Shown: positions 7,051 through 15,181 of the stretch, piece by piece
Layout of the letters: each line of letters opens with the position of its first letter
How positions within the stretch are numbered: the first letter of the stretch is position 1
NCBI GenBank assembly: GCA_016177515.1
Contig: JACOUZ010000258.1
Coordinates: 1-21,083, forward strand
Direction: 5' to 3'
Length of the DNA: 21,083 nucleotides
From: Acidobacteriota bacterium
GTDB lineage: Bacteria; Acidobacteriota; Polarisedimenticolia; Gp22-AA2
Made by a program: the position numbers and the translations under genes
The notes under the pieces: model-generated
What the model was told of the DNA's origin: nothing
What the model saw: only the letters and a program-made list of their open reading frames with translations
Database searches by the model: none

Positions 7051-8891
7051 GCGTCTTCCCCTCCCGCCGCCGCGTCCGGCGCCGGGCCTTCCGGGCCGGA
7101 GCCGCGCGGCGCGGCCGGTCCTGCCCCGGCCTCCCCGGCGCCCGGGCCGCCCCAGGGCAAAAGGATGCGCACACAGGCGCCGCCGCCGGGATGATTGCCG
7201 GCCTCGATCCGGCCGCCGTGGTCCAGAACGATGCGCCGGGCGATCGCCATCCCGAGCCCGGTGCCGCCGGGCCTTGCGGACACGTACGGCTCGAAGAGAT
7301 GCCGCAGCACTTCCTCCGGCAGTCCTGGGCCGGTGTCGCTCACCCGGATCTCCGCCCCTCCGGCCGCCGGGCGGGTCGTCACGGTGATCGTGCCTCCCGT
7401 CCCCTGAAGCGCCTGCACGGAGTTGCCGACGAGATTGTTGATCGCCTCGCTCATCCTGTCGGGATCGATCGACACGGGCGGCAGGGCCGGATCCAGCTCG
7501 GCCACCACGCGCGCCCGGTCGCCGTATCCGGCAAACAGCGCGACCGCCCGGTGCACGACCTCGTTCAGATCGGAGGGACGCGGCCGCGGCACCGGCAGGC
7601 GTCCGAAGCGCGAGAAGTCCTCCAGGATGCCGCGGATCCTCTGGATCTCCTCCTGGATCGTACGGACCGCGGCGTCGAAGGCGGCGTCGAACTCCCGCGG
7701 CCTCGCCTGACGCGTCCGGACGAGGCCCTCGAGCGTCAGGGCGATCGGCGACAGCGGGTTCTTGATCTCGTGCGCCACCCGCCGCGCCACCTCTTCGGCC
7801 GCGGCCAGGCGCTCGGTCTGGCGCAGCCGCTCGCGGCTTTCGGCCAGACTCCGGGCCATGCGGTTGAAGGCGGAGACCAGGGCCCCGATCTCACCCGGGC
7901 CCTGGACTCCCTCGACCGGCTCGTAGCGCTCGGCGGCGATGCGCAGGGACATGTCCTCCAGGCGTCGCAATGGCCCCGTGACGCCGCGCGCCAGGACGAA
8001 CCCCAGAAGGAGCGAGCCGCCGATGCCGGTCGCCACGACGACGACGGCGATCGTGCCCAGCGAGGACGACAACCGCTCCGCCCTCGCGATCGACACCGCC
8101 GCCACGAGCGATCCGATGGCATGTCCTTCATGGTCGTGCAGGGGGATCATCCGGTAGCTGTGCGGAATGCCGCGGATGTCGATGCGCCCGCGGCCCGCCC
8201 GCGGGCCCCGCCAGCCGGCCGGCACCGGGGGCGGGTTGGCGGGGTCGCTGGCGCTCAGGATGGCGCCGCCGCGATCCAGGAGGAGGGCGCGCACGGTGCC
8301 GCCGGGCGACAGCCGCCCGAGGAACTCGGCGTCCAGGAAACGTCCCCCGACCAGGTGGATCTCCCGGCCGGCGCGCGCGGCGACGCGCCGGGACTGCAGC
8401 GTCAGGACCCGGCCGATCCCGGGGGTGATCTCCTCCTCGATGAACGAGGAGGTCGAGGCGCGCAGGCCGAGCCTCCGGCGGTCCGCGCTGCCGACGCTCG
8501 CGGGGGCGTGACCCGAGGCCAGGACGGTCCCGGCGACATCGAGGATGGAAAGGCAGTCGAGTTTGGCGTCCACCATCAGGGAGGCCGCCGCGTCCGCGGG
8601 GAAGGAGGGCCCGCGGCCGGCGGCGGGAATGCCCCGGAACCGGGGATCGTTCTCGAGGAAGCGGGCCACGCTTTCGAGGGCCTCGTCCGCGTCCTTTCCC
8701 TCGCGCGCGATGGCGGCCTCGAATTCCGCGAGTGCGTCGGCGATGCGCCCCTCGTCCTCGGCGCGCGCCAGCGCCAGCACGCGCCCCCGGATGATCCAGA
8801 CGACGGCGCACGGCGGTGCCACGCTGAGGAGCAGAAGCAGGGTGGTGATGCGGGCGCGCAGGCCGGGTCTCATCACGGCCGAAGATATCAT
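7035..8891 (-). CDS. NtrY-like membrane sensor histidine kinase
   Basis: 618 residues. Two membrane spans (about 14-36 and 278-302) flank an extracytoplasmic sensor of ~240 residues with no family I recognise. A HAMP domain (about 300-355) follows, then a dimerisation/phosphoacceptor domain with His374 in AHEIKNPLSPI. The ATPase domain has the N-box INNLVGN at 484-490, the G1 box SDTGPGL at 518-524 and the G2 box GGTGLGMAI at 542-550. HEIKNPLSPI is typical of NtrY/AtoS-type kinases that pair with NtrC-family regulators. The C-terminal 35 residues are low-complexity Gly/Ala/Pro and overlap the regulator's start. The ATG at 8891 has no clear ribosome-binding site; ATG at 8873 is an alternative. 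It should autophosphorylate and pass phosphate to Asp52 of the neighbouring regulator. Confidence 0.93.
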   Translation of the reverse strand: MISSAVMRPGLRARITTLLLLLSVAPPCAVVWIIRGRVLALARAEDEGRIADALAEFEAAIAREGKDADEALESVARFLENDPRFRGIPAAGRGPSFPADAAASLMVDAKLDCLSILDVAGTVLASGHAPASVGSADRRRLGLRASTSSFIEEEITPGIGRVLTLQSRRVAARAGREIHLVGGRFLDAEFLGRLSPGGTVRALLLDRGGAILSASDPANPPPVPAGWRGPRAGRGRIDIRGIPHSYRMIPLHDHEGHAIGSLVAAVSIARAERLSSSLGTIAVVVVATGIGGSLLLGFVLARGVTGPLRRLEDMSLRIAAERYEPVEGVQGPGEIGALVSAFNRMARSLAESRERLRQTERLAAAEEVARRVAHEIKNPLSPIALTLEGLVRTRQARPREFDAAFDAAVRTIQEEIQRIRGILEDFSRFGRLPVPRPRPSDLNEVVHRAVALFAGYGDRARVVAELDPALPPVSIDPDRMSEAINNLVGNSVQALQGTGGTITVTTRPAAGGAEIRVSDTGPGLPEEVLRHLFEPYVSARPGGTGLGMAIARRIVLDHGGRIEAGNHPGGGACVRILLPWGGPGAGEAGAGPAAPRGSGPEGPAPDAAAGGEDAWRRS

Positions 8892-8896
8892 GCCGC

Positions 8897-8922
8897 GGGA
8901 CGGCCGGCGCGCCCGCCGTCCC
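8897..8922 (-). terminator. Hairpin after the HU gene, without U-run
   Basis: GGGACGGC (8897-8904) and GCCGTCCC (8915-8922) form an 8-bp stem with a 10-nt loop between HU and the kinase start. There is no T-tract, so it may be a weak or Rho-assisted terminator, or part of the kinase leader. Confidence 0.3.
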
Positions 8923-8941
8923 CGACCCGGGCGCTCTCGCG

Positions 8942-9214
8942 CTAGCGGATTTCGGCCTTCAGCGACTTTCCGGCCGTGAACCGCACCACGCGTCGCGCCG
9001 GAATCTGGATCGGGGCCCCCGTCTGCGGGTTCCTGCCGGTTCGGGCCTTGCGCCTGGTGACGGTAAAGGTTCCGAATCCGACCAGGCTGGCGCGTTCACC
9101 TCTCTTCAGGGTCTTCATGACGTGCTCCAGAAGAGAGTCGATGACCCGGGCCGCTCTCACCTTGGTCATCCTGGTGTCTTTCGCCACCCTGGCAGTCAAT
9201 TCCGCCTTGTTCAT
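8942..9214 (-). CDS. hup: HU-family nucleoid-associated DNA-binding protein
   Basis: 90 residues, the usual HU length. MNKAELTARVAKDTRMTK opens the dimerisation helices, SLVGFGTFTV follows at the beta region, and the DNA-binding arm carries the family hallmark GRNPQTGAPIQIPA, ending in VRFTAGKSLK. HU dimers bend DNA with little sequence specificity and compact the nucleoid; IHF subunits share the fold, but the arm and length fit HU better. The ATG at 9214 is chosen over GTG at 9217 because GGGAGG (9225-9220) lies 5 nt upstream of the ATG but only 2 nt before the GTG. A strong consensus promoter sits ~50 bp upstream, as expected for an abundant protein. Confidence 0.96.
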   Translation of the reverse strand: MNKAELTARVAKDTRMTKVRAARVIDSLLEHVMKTLKRGERASLVGFGTFTVTRRKARTGRNPQTGAPIQIPARRVVRFTAGKSLKAEIR

Positions 9215-9273
9215 CACGACCTCCCGGAACTAGCGTTGCAGAAACCTGCTCATTCGGCCCAGTAATTTGTTCG

Positions 9274-9302
9274 CTTATAACAAATGCGCTCCGTGATGTC
9301 AA
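9274..9302 (-). promoter_or_regulatory. Strong sigma-70 promoter of the HU gene
   Basis: On the minus strand a perfect -35 box TTGACA (9302-9297), a 17-bp spacer and the -10 box TATAAG (9279-9274; TTATAA in the 16-bp register) precede the gene. The start would be near 9267, leaving a leader of about 50 nt. The surrounding DNA is clearly richer in A+T than the genes. Confidence 0.8.
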
Positions 9303-9366
9303 TGCGGTATTCCCTTCATAACTTTGATTCGCAAAAAATGAGCGTCCTGCAAGAGGAATTCGTATC

Positions 9367-9372
9367 TATAAT
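9367..9372 (+). promoter_or_regulatory. Perfect -10 hexamer overlapping the ttcA start
   Basis: TATAAT overlaps the ATG at 9371. If used, transcription would begin near 9379 and give a nearly leaderless mRNA starting at the ATG at 9380. No good -35 box is seen, so this may be a coincidence of the A+T-rich divergent intergenic region. Confidence 0.3.
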
Positions 9373-10405
9373 GACCCGCATGTCGAGCCTCTTGCAGATC
9401 GAGCTCCCCCGCCGGCGCCGGGGAACCGCAGGCGGCTCACCCCGGAGCCTGCTGAAGCCGCTGGCGCGGCGCGTCGGCCGGGCGATCGAGGACTTCCGGA
9501 TGATCGAGGACGGCGACCGGGTCCTGTGCGCCATGTCGGGCGGCAAGGACTCCTACGCCATGCTGCACCTGCTCGATTACCTGAGAGCCCGCGCCCCGGT
9601 CCGATTCGAGCTGCTGGCGGTCACCGTCGATCAGGGGTACCGCGGATTCCAGACGGACGTTTTGGAACGCTACTTCAGGGAAAAAGGGTTCGCTTACCAC
9701 GTCGAGCGGACCAACATCGCCGAGGTGATCGACGACACGATGCCGCTCGGCGATACGCACTGCTCGATGTGCGCCCGCCTGCGCCGCGGCGTCCTGTATC
9801 GTCTGGCCCCCGAGCTGGGCTGCAACAAGATCGCGCTCGGCCACCACGCCGACGACCTCCTCGAGACCCTGCTCATGAGCCAGTTCTTCAACGGCGAGAT
9901 CTGCTCGATGCCCCCCATCCTGAGGGCGCGCGACGGCAGGAACACGGTGATTCGCCCGCTCTGCTACGTCTGGGAGGAGGAGATCATCCGCTTCACGGCG
10001 GAGGCCGGATTCCCGGTCATCTGCTGCGCCTGCCCGGCCTGCGGCGACAATTCGCTCAAGCGCCGGCAGATGAAGCTGCTGCTTTCGAGGCTCGAGGCCG
10101 ACCATGGCGGGATCAAGTCGTCTCTTCTGCGCGCCCTGTCGAACATCCGGGCCGAGCACCTTCTGGATCGCCGGTTCCTGTCGGCGCTCGCCGGGACGAC
10201 CACAGCCGGGACGACGACCGCGGGGAGGAAGATCGCCGGCCCCCGCGGTAACGCGGAGCCGGCCGCATCCGGCGGGGCAGCCGGACCACCAGGGCCGACG
10301 CCGGAGAAGCCGGGCCTGGATGAGAAACCGGGGCGATGGACCAGCCCTGGGATCCATCGCCCCGACGCGGGCAGGAAGCCAGTCCTGCCAGCGGGAGGGA
10401 GCTGA
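9371..10405 (+). CDS. ttcA: TtcA-like tRNA 2-thiocytidine synthetase (PP-loop ATPase)
   Basis: 344 residues from the ATG at 9371. The PP-loop SGGKDS is at 56-61, DQGY at 87-90, the cysteine pair CSMC (Cys131, Cys134) precedes ARLRRG, GHHADDLLETLL is at 157-168, and the CCACPACGDNSLKRRQ segment near 218-233 supplies further cysteines. In characterised TtcA enzymes three cysteines hold an iron-sulfur cluster and the protein thiolates cytidine 32 of certain tRNAs. The fold appears to end near residue 270; the remaining ~75 residues are Gly/Pro/Thr-rich with a repeated TTTAG and coincide with DNA forming strong hairpins. The start is uncertain: AGAGGA lies 13 nt before 9371, and ATGs at 9380 and 9338 are alternatives. 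The gene is divergent from HU. Confidence 0.9.
   Translation: MTRMSSLLQIELPRRRRGTAGGSPRSLLKPLARRVGRAIEDFRMIEDGDRVLCAMSGGKDSYAMLHLLDYLRARAPVRFELLAVTVDQGYRGFQTDVLERYFREKGFAYHVERTNIAEVIDDTMPLGDTHCSMCARLRRGVLYRLAPELGCNKIALGHHADDLLETLLMSQFFNGEICSMPPILRARDGRNTVIRPLCYVWEEEIIRFTAEAGFPVICCACPACGDNSLKRRQMKLLLSRLEADHGGIKSSLLRALSNIRAEHLLDRRFLSALAGTTTAGTTTAGRKIAGPRGNAEPAASGGAAGPPGPTPEKPGLDEKPGRWTSPGIHRPDAGRKPVLPAGGS
10330..10389 (+). repeat. Two tandem hairpins in the last codons of ttcA
   Basis: The first stem pairs GGGGCGATGGA (10330-10340) with TCCATCGCCCC (10353-10363), 11 bp, with a further CCAG/CTGG pairing inside its loop. The second pairs GGCAGGA (10370-10376) with TCCTGCC (10383-10389). Both lie in the low-complexity tail of ttcA, just before the terminator-like structure. 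Confidence 0.6.
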
Positions 10406-10408
10406 GGT

Positions 10409-10478
10409 CGGTCGCCGTCAGGAACCGTCCTGGTTCGCCGCAGACCGGAAAGCCCCTGAAAAACCGGCGACCGTTTTT
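10409..10478 (+). terminator. Branched terminator-like structure with U-run after ttcA
   Basis: CGGTCGCCG (10409-10417) pairs with CGGCGACCG (10465-10473), and five Ts follow at once (10474-10478). Inside the long closing stem is another hairpin, CAGGA/TCCTG (10419-10423/10428-10432). It starts four bases after the ttcA stop. The stem-plus-U-tract layout supports intrinsic termination; the ~47-nt interior is larger than usual. Confidence 0.65.
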
Positions 10479-10696
10479 AAAGCCTTTGGAGCCGGACCGT
10501 ATTGCTATTACGCCATGAGATTACGGTCAAAACCGTTATTGTCAAGAAATAAATTACGTCTCCCAGATAACCCCCAAGCAAGGTAATAGATCTTCACTAT
10601 TTTGCGGACCAAACCTCCTCAAATCAAAGAGGATACGTTGGGATTGGAGCATCCCTCCGGTCCCGCTCCGGAAGTCCCTCCTGCCAGCCGTCCGTG
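10479..10696. other. A+T-rich intergenic island between ttcA and the M1 peptidase gene
   Basis: The first ~160 bp are strikingly richer in A+T than anything else in the window. GACCGTA (10495-10501), TACGGTC (10522-10528) and ACCGT (10532-10536) give two mutually exclusive pairings. Another small stem, TCCTC/GAGGA, lies near 10616-10633. I see no ORF of note, tRNA or known riboswitch. It may carry an unrecognised RNA, a protein-binding region or simply A+T-rich spacer. Confidence 0.5.
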
Positions 10697-10725
10697 TTGA
10701 CCGCCCCGGGGCCGTCGGCTAGACT
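10697..10725 (+). promoter_or_regulatory. Sigma-70 promoter of the M1 peptidase gene
   Basis: TTGACC (10697-10702), a 17-bp spacer and TAGACT (10720-10725). Transcription would start near 10732, about 30 bp before the GTG start at 10764. Confidence 0.6.
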
Positions 10726-10763
10726 CGGCCCCCATTTTGCCGGCATCCCGGATCGGAGCGCTC

Positions 10764-13700
10764 GTGATCGTCCCTTCTCTGCGGCAGGGATTCACCGAGG
10801 CGGCCCGGCACTACCGCATCACCCTGATCCTCTACCTGGCCAACCTGGCTGCCGCCGCCTTCCTGGCCGCGCCGATGGCCATCCTGATCGACAACACCCT
10901 CGGCCGGAGCGCCAGCGGACTGGAGCTGGCGTCGTCGTTCCGCTTCGAGGCGATCGTGGACTTCCTGTCTGCGAACCGCGCGGCGCTTTTGGTCCACTAC
11001 CAGACGCTGGCGTTCGGGGCGCTCCTGTACGCCATCCTGACGGCGCTTCTGACCGGCGGGGCGATCGACACGCTCAGGAGCCCGCCGCGGGCCCCGTTCC
11101 TGCCGCGTTTCCTGGGAGGGTGCGGCCGCTTCGCCTTTCGCTACCTCAGGATCATCCCCTATCTGGGAGTCGCGCTCGCCTCGGTGTACTGGATCAACCG
11201 CGGGCTCAATCGGCTGATCGTCCTGGTGTTCGACCAGTCCGACCACGAGGTCGCCGCCTTCTGGGCCATGCGCGGCAAGCAGGGGCTGATCCTCGCGCTC
11301 CTGCTCCTTCTGGCGGCGGTCTTCGACCTGGCGCGCATCCTGACGGCGTTCGAGAACCGCACCCACATGGTCGGGGCGCTCTTGACCTCGGCCGGGTTCG
11401 TGGCCCGCCACTCCGGGTCGATCCTGGCGATTTACGCGGTTCTCCTGGCCCTGGGCCTCGGCCTGTTCGCGCCCTACGTGCTGGCGGGGCACGCGATTCT
11501 GCCGCCCGGATCGATCGTCCTGCTCGTCGCCTTTCAGCAGCTTCTCATGCTGTTGCGCCACTTCCTGCGGGTCGCCGGATTCGCCTCGCTCATGGCCCGC
11601 TACCGCGGCGCGACCGGCGCTCCCGCCCCGGAAACCGGCGAGGTCTCCGGGACGCCGGCCCCTGCGGGGGCGGTCGCCGGAATGATCGCTTTGCTCGCCC
11701 TCCCCGCCCTCGCGGTTTCCGCGCCGCCCGCCGAGGCCGCCGGGCCGGCCGCCGCCTCGCGGCCGTGGAGTCCCAGGGTGGCGGCCTACGACATCGAGGC
11801 GTCCCTCGATCCGGAGCGCCGCCTGGTGCGCGGGCGCGAGACGATCGAATACAGAAACGCCACGGGCGCCCTCATGCGGGACCTGCAGTTTCACCTCTAT
11901 CCGAACGCCTTCTCGAACACCCACAGCGCCTACATGCGGGGCATGCCCTGGTCGGATGAGGCGGGGCGCCGCCGCGTCGAGCGCCTGGCGCGCGAGCAGT
12001 CGTGGGGGTCCATGAAGGTCTCGGCCGTTCGCCTGGCCGGCGGCGCCGACCTGACGGCGCAGGCGGCGATCGACGACACCGTGATGAGCCTGCCGCTGCC
12101 GTCGCCCGTCGGGCCGGGCGAGTCGGTGCGCGTCGAGGTTGAATGGGAGACCATCCTGCCGAGGACCTTCCACCGCATGGGGCGCTGGGGCGACCATTTC
12201 GACGTCATGCAGTGGTTCCCGAAGCTCGCCGTGTTCAGTGACACCGGATGGAAGATCTATCCCTTCTCGCGCTACTCGGAATTCTTCGCCGACTTCGGGA
12301 CTTACAAGGTGACCCTGACCACCCCCCGCGTGTACGTGGTCGAGGCGACCGGCGTCCCGGACGCGCCGCGCGAAGGCCCGGGGGGGACGCGCACCGTGAC
12401 CTACCGCGCCGAAGACGTGCACGATTTCGCCTGGATCGCCGACCGCAACGCCCTCGTGGAGCGCCAGACGTACGCCGGGGGGCCCTACGCCTCGTCTCCC
12501 GTGGAGATCATCTACGTGCACCAGCCGTACCGCCGCCGCATGGCGCCTATGATCCTCGGCGCCGTGAAACAGGGGCTGCGCTACTACGGCGACCGCCTCA
12601 TGCCCTACCCCTACCCGCGCATCGTGGTGGACGACCTGCCGATGGGGCTCGGGGGCGGCATGGAATACCCGATGCTGTTCACCACCTCCATGGCCTGGTT
12701 CCTGCCGCGCTTCTACACCGCTCCGCAGGAGGTCACCCTGCACGAGCTCGGCCACCAGTTCTGGTACGGGATCGTGGCGACCAACGAGTTTGAGGAGCCG
12801 TGGCTGGATGAGGGGATCAACACCTACGTCACCCGCCGTGTCATGGAGCAGGAGTATCCGCCGCGGCCGGGGCGGACCGCCGACGGGCTCGCCGCCTACG
12901 TGGCCTCGCGCGTCCTGGACGAAGGGCTGGAGCTGAACCTCGGGCGCCTGCGGCTCGACCTGGATCAGCTCATCGGCTTTCATACCACGCCGTTCCGGCC
13001 GGTCGAAGGCGGGCTCCTCGGCTATCCGGTCGGCCCGTTCGCCCTCGACCTTCCGGGGATGGGGGACGGCGGCTTCCTGGGCAGCAAGGAGGCGTACGCC
13101 TCCGTCTCAAGGGACGATCCGATCGTCGCTCCCTCCTGGGGCTTCCGTCCGGGCTCCTACACCGACACGGTCTACAGCAAGACCGACGTCGCGCTCGAGA
13201 CGATCGGGCGCGTGATCGGCACGGAGGCGCTGGACGGAGCCCTGCGCGAATACGTCCGGCGCTTCCAGTTCACCCATCCGTCGAGCGGCGACTTCTTCCA
13301 GGTGCTGCGCGACGCGGCCGCGCGCGCCCGTCCCGGCCTGGACCTGCGCCCGTACATCGATCAGCTCTTCTACGGGTCCGGCACGCTCGACTTCGGGGTC
13401 GACTCGCTGCGCAGCCGGGAGGCGGCCGGGCCGCGCGGCCTCCTGCCGGCGGCGCGGGCCGGCGAGGGGCCGATCGACCGTCGTGCCGGGCCGGCCGCCG
13501 GCGGACCGAAGACGCACGAGACCGAAGTGATCGTGACCCGCGCGGGGGATGTGGTCCTGCCGGTCGATCTCGTGGTGCGCTTCGAGAACGGCGAGGAAGT
13601 GCGCGAGACCTGGGACGCGCGCGCCACCTGGAAGCGCTTCACCTACGAGCGGGGGGCCCGGGCCGAACGGGCGACCATCGATCCGCGGGGCGTCTACGCC

Positions 13701-13826
13701 CTCGACCTCGATCGCAACAACAACTCCCTCACCCTCGATTCCCACGAAGGCGCCGTCGCCCCCCTCGCGCTGCACTGGCTGTTCTGGGTGCAGAACACGC
13801 TGCACCTGGCCTCTTCGTTGTTCTGA
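10764..13826 (+). CDS. M1-family (gluzincin) metallopeptidase fused to an N-terminal multi-pass membrane domain
   Basis: 1020 residues from GTG 10764, chosen because CGGAG lies 5 nt upstream; a TTG at 10737 is also in frame. Residues 1-280 are a membrane domain with about six hydrophobic spans (near 18-42, 74-101, 126-143, 173-193, 219-243, 249-275) and no family I recognise. A Pro/Ala linker and a seventh hydrophobic stretch (303-320), resembling a signal peptide with its own Met307, precede the peptidase part. That part has GGGMEYP (Glu634), zinc motif HELGH (His660, His664) with Glu683 in WLDEG at the exact HEXXH-X18-E spacing, and Tyr804 in VYSKT as likely catalytic Tyr. The catalytic part should face the periplasm. 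M1 enzymes are mainly aminopeptidases; substrate unknown. It has its own promoter and is convergent with the next gene. Confidence 0.88.
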   Translation: MIVPSLRQGFTEAARHYRITLILYLANLAAAAFLAAPMAILIDNTLGRSASGLELASSFRFEAIVDFLSANRAALLVHYQTLAFGALLYAILTALLTGGAIDTLRSPPRAPFLPRFLGGCGRFAFRYLRIIPYLGVALASVYWINRGLNRLIVLVFDQSDHEVAAFWAMRGKQGLILALLLLLAAVFDLARILTAFENRTHMVGALLTSAGFVARHSGSILAIYAVLLALGLGLFAPYVLAGHAILPPGSIVLLVAFQQLLMLLRHFLRVAGFASLMARYRGATGAPAPETGEVSGTPAPAGAVAGMIALLALPALAVSAPPAEAAGPAAASRPWSPRVAAYDIEASLDPERRLVRGRETIEYRNATGALMRDLQFHLYPNAFSNTHSAYMRGMPWSDEAGRRRVERLAREQSWGSMKVSAVRLAGGADLTAQAAIDDTVMSLPLPSPVGPGESVRVEVEWETILPRTFHRMGRWGDHFDVMQWFPKLAVFSDTGWKIYPFSRYSEFFADFGTYKVTLTTPRVYVVEATGVPDAPREGPGGTRTVTYRAEDVHDFAWIADRNALVERQTYAGGPYASSPVEIIYVHQPYRRRMAPMILGAVKQGLRYYGDRLMPYPYPRIVVDDLPMGLGGGMEYPMLFTTSMAWFLPRFYTAPQEVTLHELGHQFWYGIVATNEFEEPWLDEGINTYVTRRVMEQEYPPRPGRTADGLAAYVASRVLDEGLELNLGRLRLDLDQLIGFHTTPFRPVEGGLLGYPVGPFALDLPGMGDGGFLGSKEAYASVSRDDPIVAPSWGFRPGSYTDTVYSKTDVALETIGRVIGTEALDGALREYVRRFQFTHPSSGDFFQVLRDAAARARPGLDLRPYIDQLFYGSGTLDFGVDSLRSREAAGPRGLLPAARAGEGPIDRRAGPAAGGPKTHETEVIVTRAGDVVLPVDLVVRFENGEEVRETWDARATWKRFTYERGARAERATIDPRGVYALDLDRNNNSLTLDSHEGAVAPLALHWLFWVQNTLHLASSLF

Positions 13827-13857
13827 GGGGGAAGGCCCGCGACGCCCACGGGTCCGT

Positions 13858-15090
13858 CTAAAGATTGAATGGGACGATCGTTTCCGTCTCGATCGCCGCC
13901 GGCGCGCGGACCGGAGCGGGGCCGGATGTGAAGTCGAGGGCGAGGTCCGACAGCGTGGCGCGGACCCTGTAACGCCCGGGTGCCGCGACCGGCCCGACCG
14001 CGAATTCGTAGCGGCGGACCTCCCCCGGCGCCAGGTCGTCGAGACGGGCCGCCAGCGCCGCGAGGGTGGCCCCCGCGCGCGCGGCCGGGCCCGCGCCGGG
14101 GGCGGGTGGCCCGGCGCCTGGGGCGGACGCCCTGGCCGGGCGGCGGGCGCCCTTCCCGCTCTCCGGGGGATCCTCGTCCCGCGTGACGCGCACCTCCGGC
14201 CCTCCGGGCGGCGGCGCGAATGCCACGTGGCGCGCCGTGACGTTGCGCACGACCAGGGCGCACGGGACCTGGTCGGTCGGGCGCGGCGGCTCTTCCGGCC
14301 GGCACGCCAGATCGGCCCGCAAGTCGCCCGGTGAACGCCCGAGAAGATCACGCAGGGCCGGCAGCGCCGGCTCACCGATCAGGGCCAGGAGGCGCAGCCC
14401 CTCGAGGCGGTGTGGACCGTAGTCGCGCGCGGCATAGTCGCGGGCCCGCTCGATCCCGGCCTTCACCCAGGCGTCGCGCGGCTCCCCGCGGTGCGCCAGG
14501 TACCACTGCCGCCAGCGGGTCAGGGCGTTGCGCCGGTCGTCGGCGGAGGCGACGGAGTCGTAGTGAAACGACTGGCAGGTAATCGCCTGCAGACCGCGGT
14601 GCGCCGTGTCGCCGATGGTCCAGGTCCCTTCCTCCCCCAGGATGCGGCGCGGATCGGAGAGCCACCTCAGCAGCAGCGGCACCGCGCCGGCCATCAGGTG
14701 GCGCTCCGCGGCGCGGATGACGGCGTCGATCACCCAGGCATCCCGGTCCGCGCCGTATCCGGCGTACGCCCGGAAATCGGCGCAGCCGGCATCGGCCAGC
14801 GCGCGCACGGCGTGCTCGCGCACGCGGGAGTCGCGCGCCGACGCGTAGGCGCCGAGGGCCCGGCAGGGGTCGCCGTTCTGCCGCAGCGCGTCCTGGATGC
14901 GCCGCCGCGACTGCGCGTAGTCCTCCTCCGCCAGAAGGGGAAGGACGGGGTCGGTGGCCGTGGACGGGCCGGCGGAGGACGTCGCATCCGGCCCCACGGC
15001 GTCCGGAATGCGGCCCAGCCCGATTCCCGGACAGGCTCCCAGGCCGATCACGGCCGAGAACGCGGCGATCAGCCGCGGAATCGAACACAT
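13858..15090 (-). CDS. HEAT-repeat-like lipoprotein, unknown function
   Basis: 410 residues from the ATG at 15090. The frame extends to 15366 but that part looks non-coding. A short hydrophobic leader ends in LGAC (Cys20), a good lipobox. Residues about 55-250 are helical with HEAT-like features: SRVREHAVRALADAG near 88, AGAVPLLLRWLSD near 134 and LEGLRLLALIGEPALPALRDLL near 229. A RWRQWYLAHRGE segment near 192 is the sort of link seen between HEAT units in surface proteins. An Ala/Pro/Gly-rich spacer (310-345) separates this from a C-terminal beta-rich region (about 348-410) that looks like an immunoglobulin-type domain. No enzyme motif is visible. No clear ribosome-binding site precedes the ATG; GAGGAGG is too far upstream. 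Confidence 0.7.
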   Translation of the reverse strand: MCSIPRLIAAFSAVIGLGACPGIGLGRIPDAVGPDATSSAGPSTATDPVLPLLAEEDYAQSRRRIQDALRQNGDPCRALGAYASARDSRVREHAVRALADAGCADFRAYAGYGADRDAWVIDAVIRAAERHLMAGAVPLLLRWLSDPRRILGEEGTWTIGDTAHRGLQAITCQSFHYDSVASADDRRNALTRWRQWYLAHRGEPRDAWVKAGIERARDYAARDYGPHRLEGLRLLALIGEPALPALRDLLGRSPGDLRADLACRPEEPPRPTDQVPCALVVRNVTARHVAFAPPPGGPEVRVTRDEDPPESGKGARRPARASAPGAGPPAPGAGPAARAGATLAALAARLDDLAPGEVRRYEFAVGPVAAPGRYRVRATLSDLALDFTSGPAPVRAPAAIETETIVPFNL

Positions 15091-15139
15091 TCTGGTTTCG
15101 GCAGCGTCAAAAACTTGCCTCCTCGCCCGGCGCCATATA

Positions 15140-15169
15140 TATATTGGTGGGTGCGGACGGATCAGACAA
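15140..15169 (-). promoter_or_regulatory. Possible promoter of the HEAT-like lipoprotein gene
   Basis: On the minus strand TTGTCT (15169-15164) and AATATA (15145-15140) are 18 bp apart, the latter within an alternating TA run. It would give a leader of about 40 nt. The boxes are weak, but position and local A+T content fit. Confidence 0.3.
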
Positions 15170-15181
15170 GGCTTCGTTGCC

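Noticed and set aside
4648..7194. 848-codon open frame on the plus strand
   Set aside because: Antisense to the TPR and sigma-54 regulator genes, whose domains are complete on the minus strand.
7191..8945. 584-codon open frame on the plus strand
   Set aside because: Antisense to the histidine kinase gene; Asp/His/Gly/Arg-rich with no domain.
10409..10478. Named riboswitch or SRP/6S-like RNA after ttcA
   Set aside because: None of the conserved core sequences I know for these RNAs is present; only the terminator-like shape is supported.
10719..12983. 754-codon open frame on the minus strand
   Set aside because: Antisense to the M1 peptidase gene; low-complexity His/Arg/Gly-rich translation.
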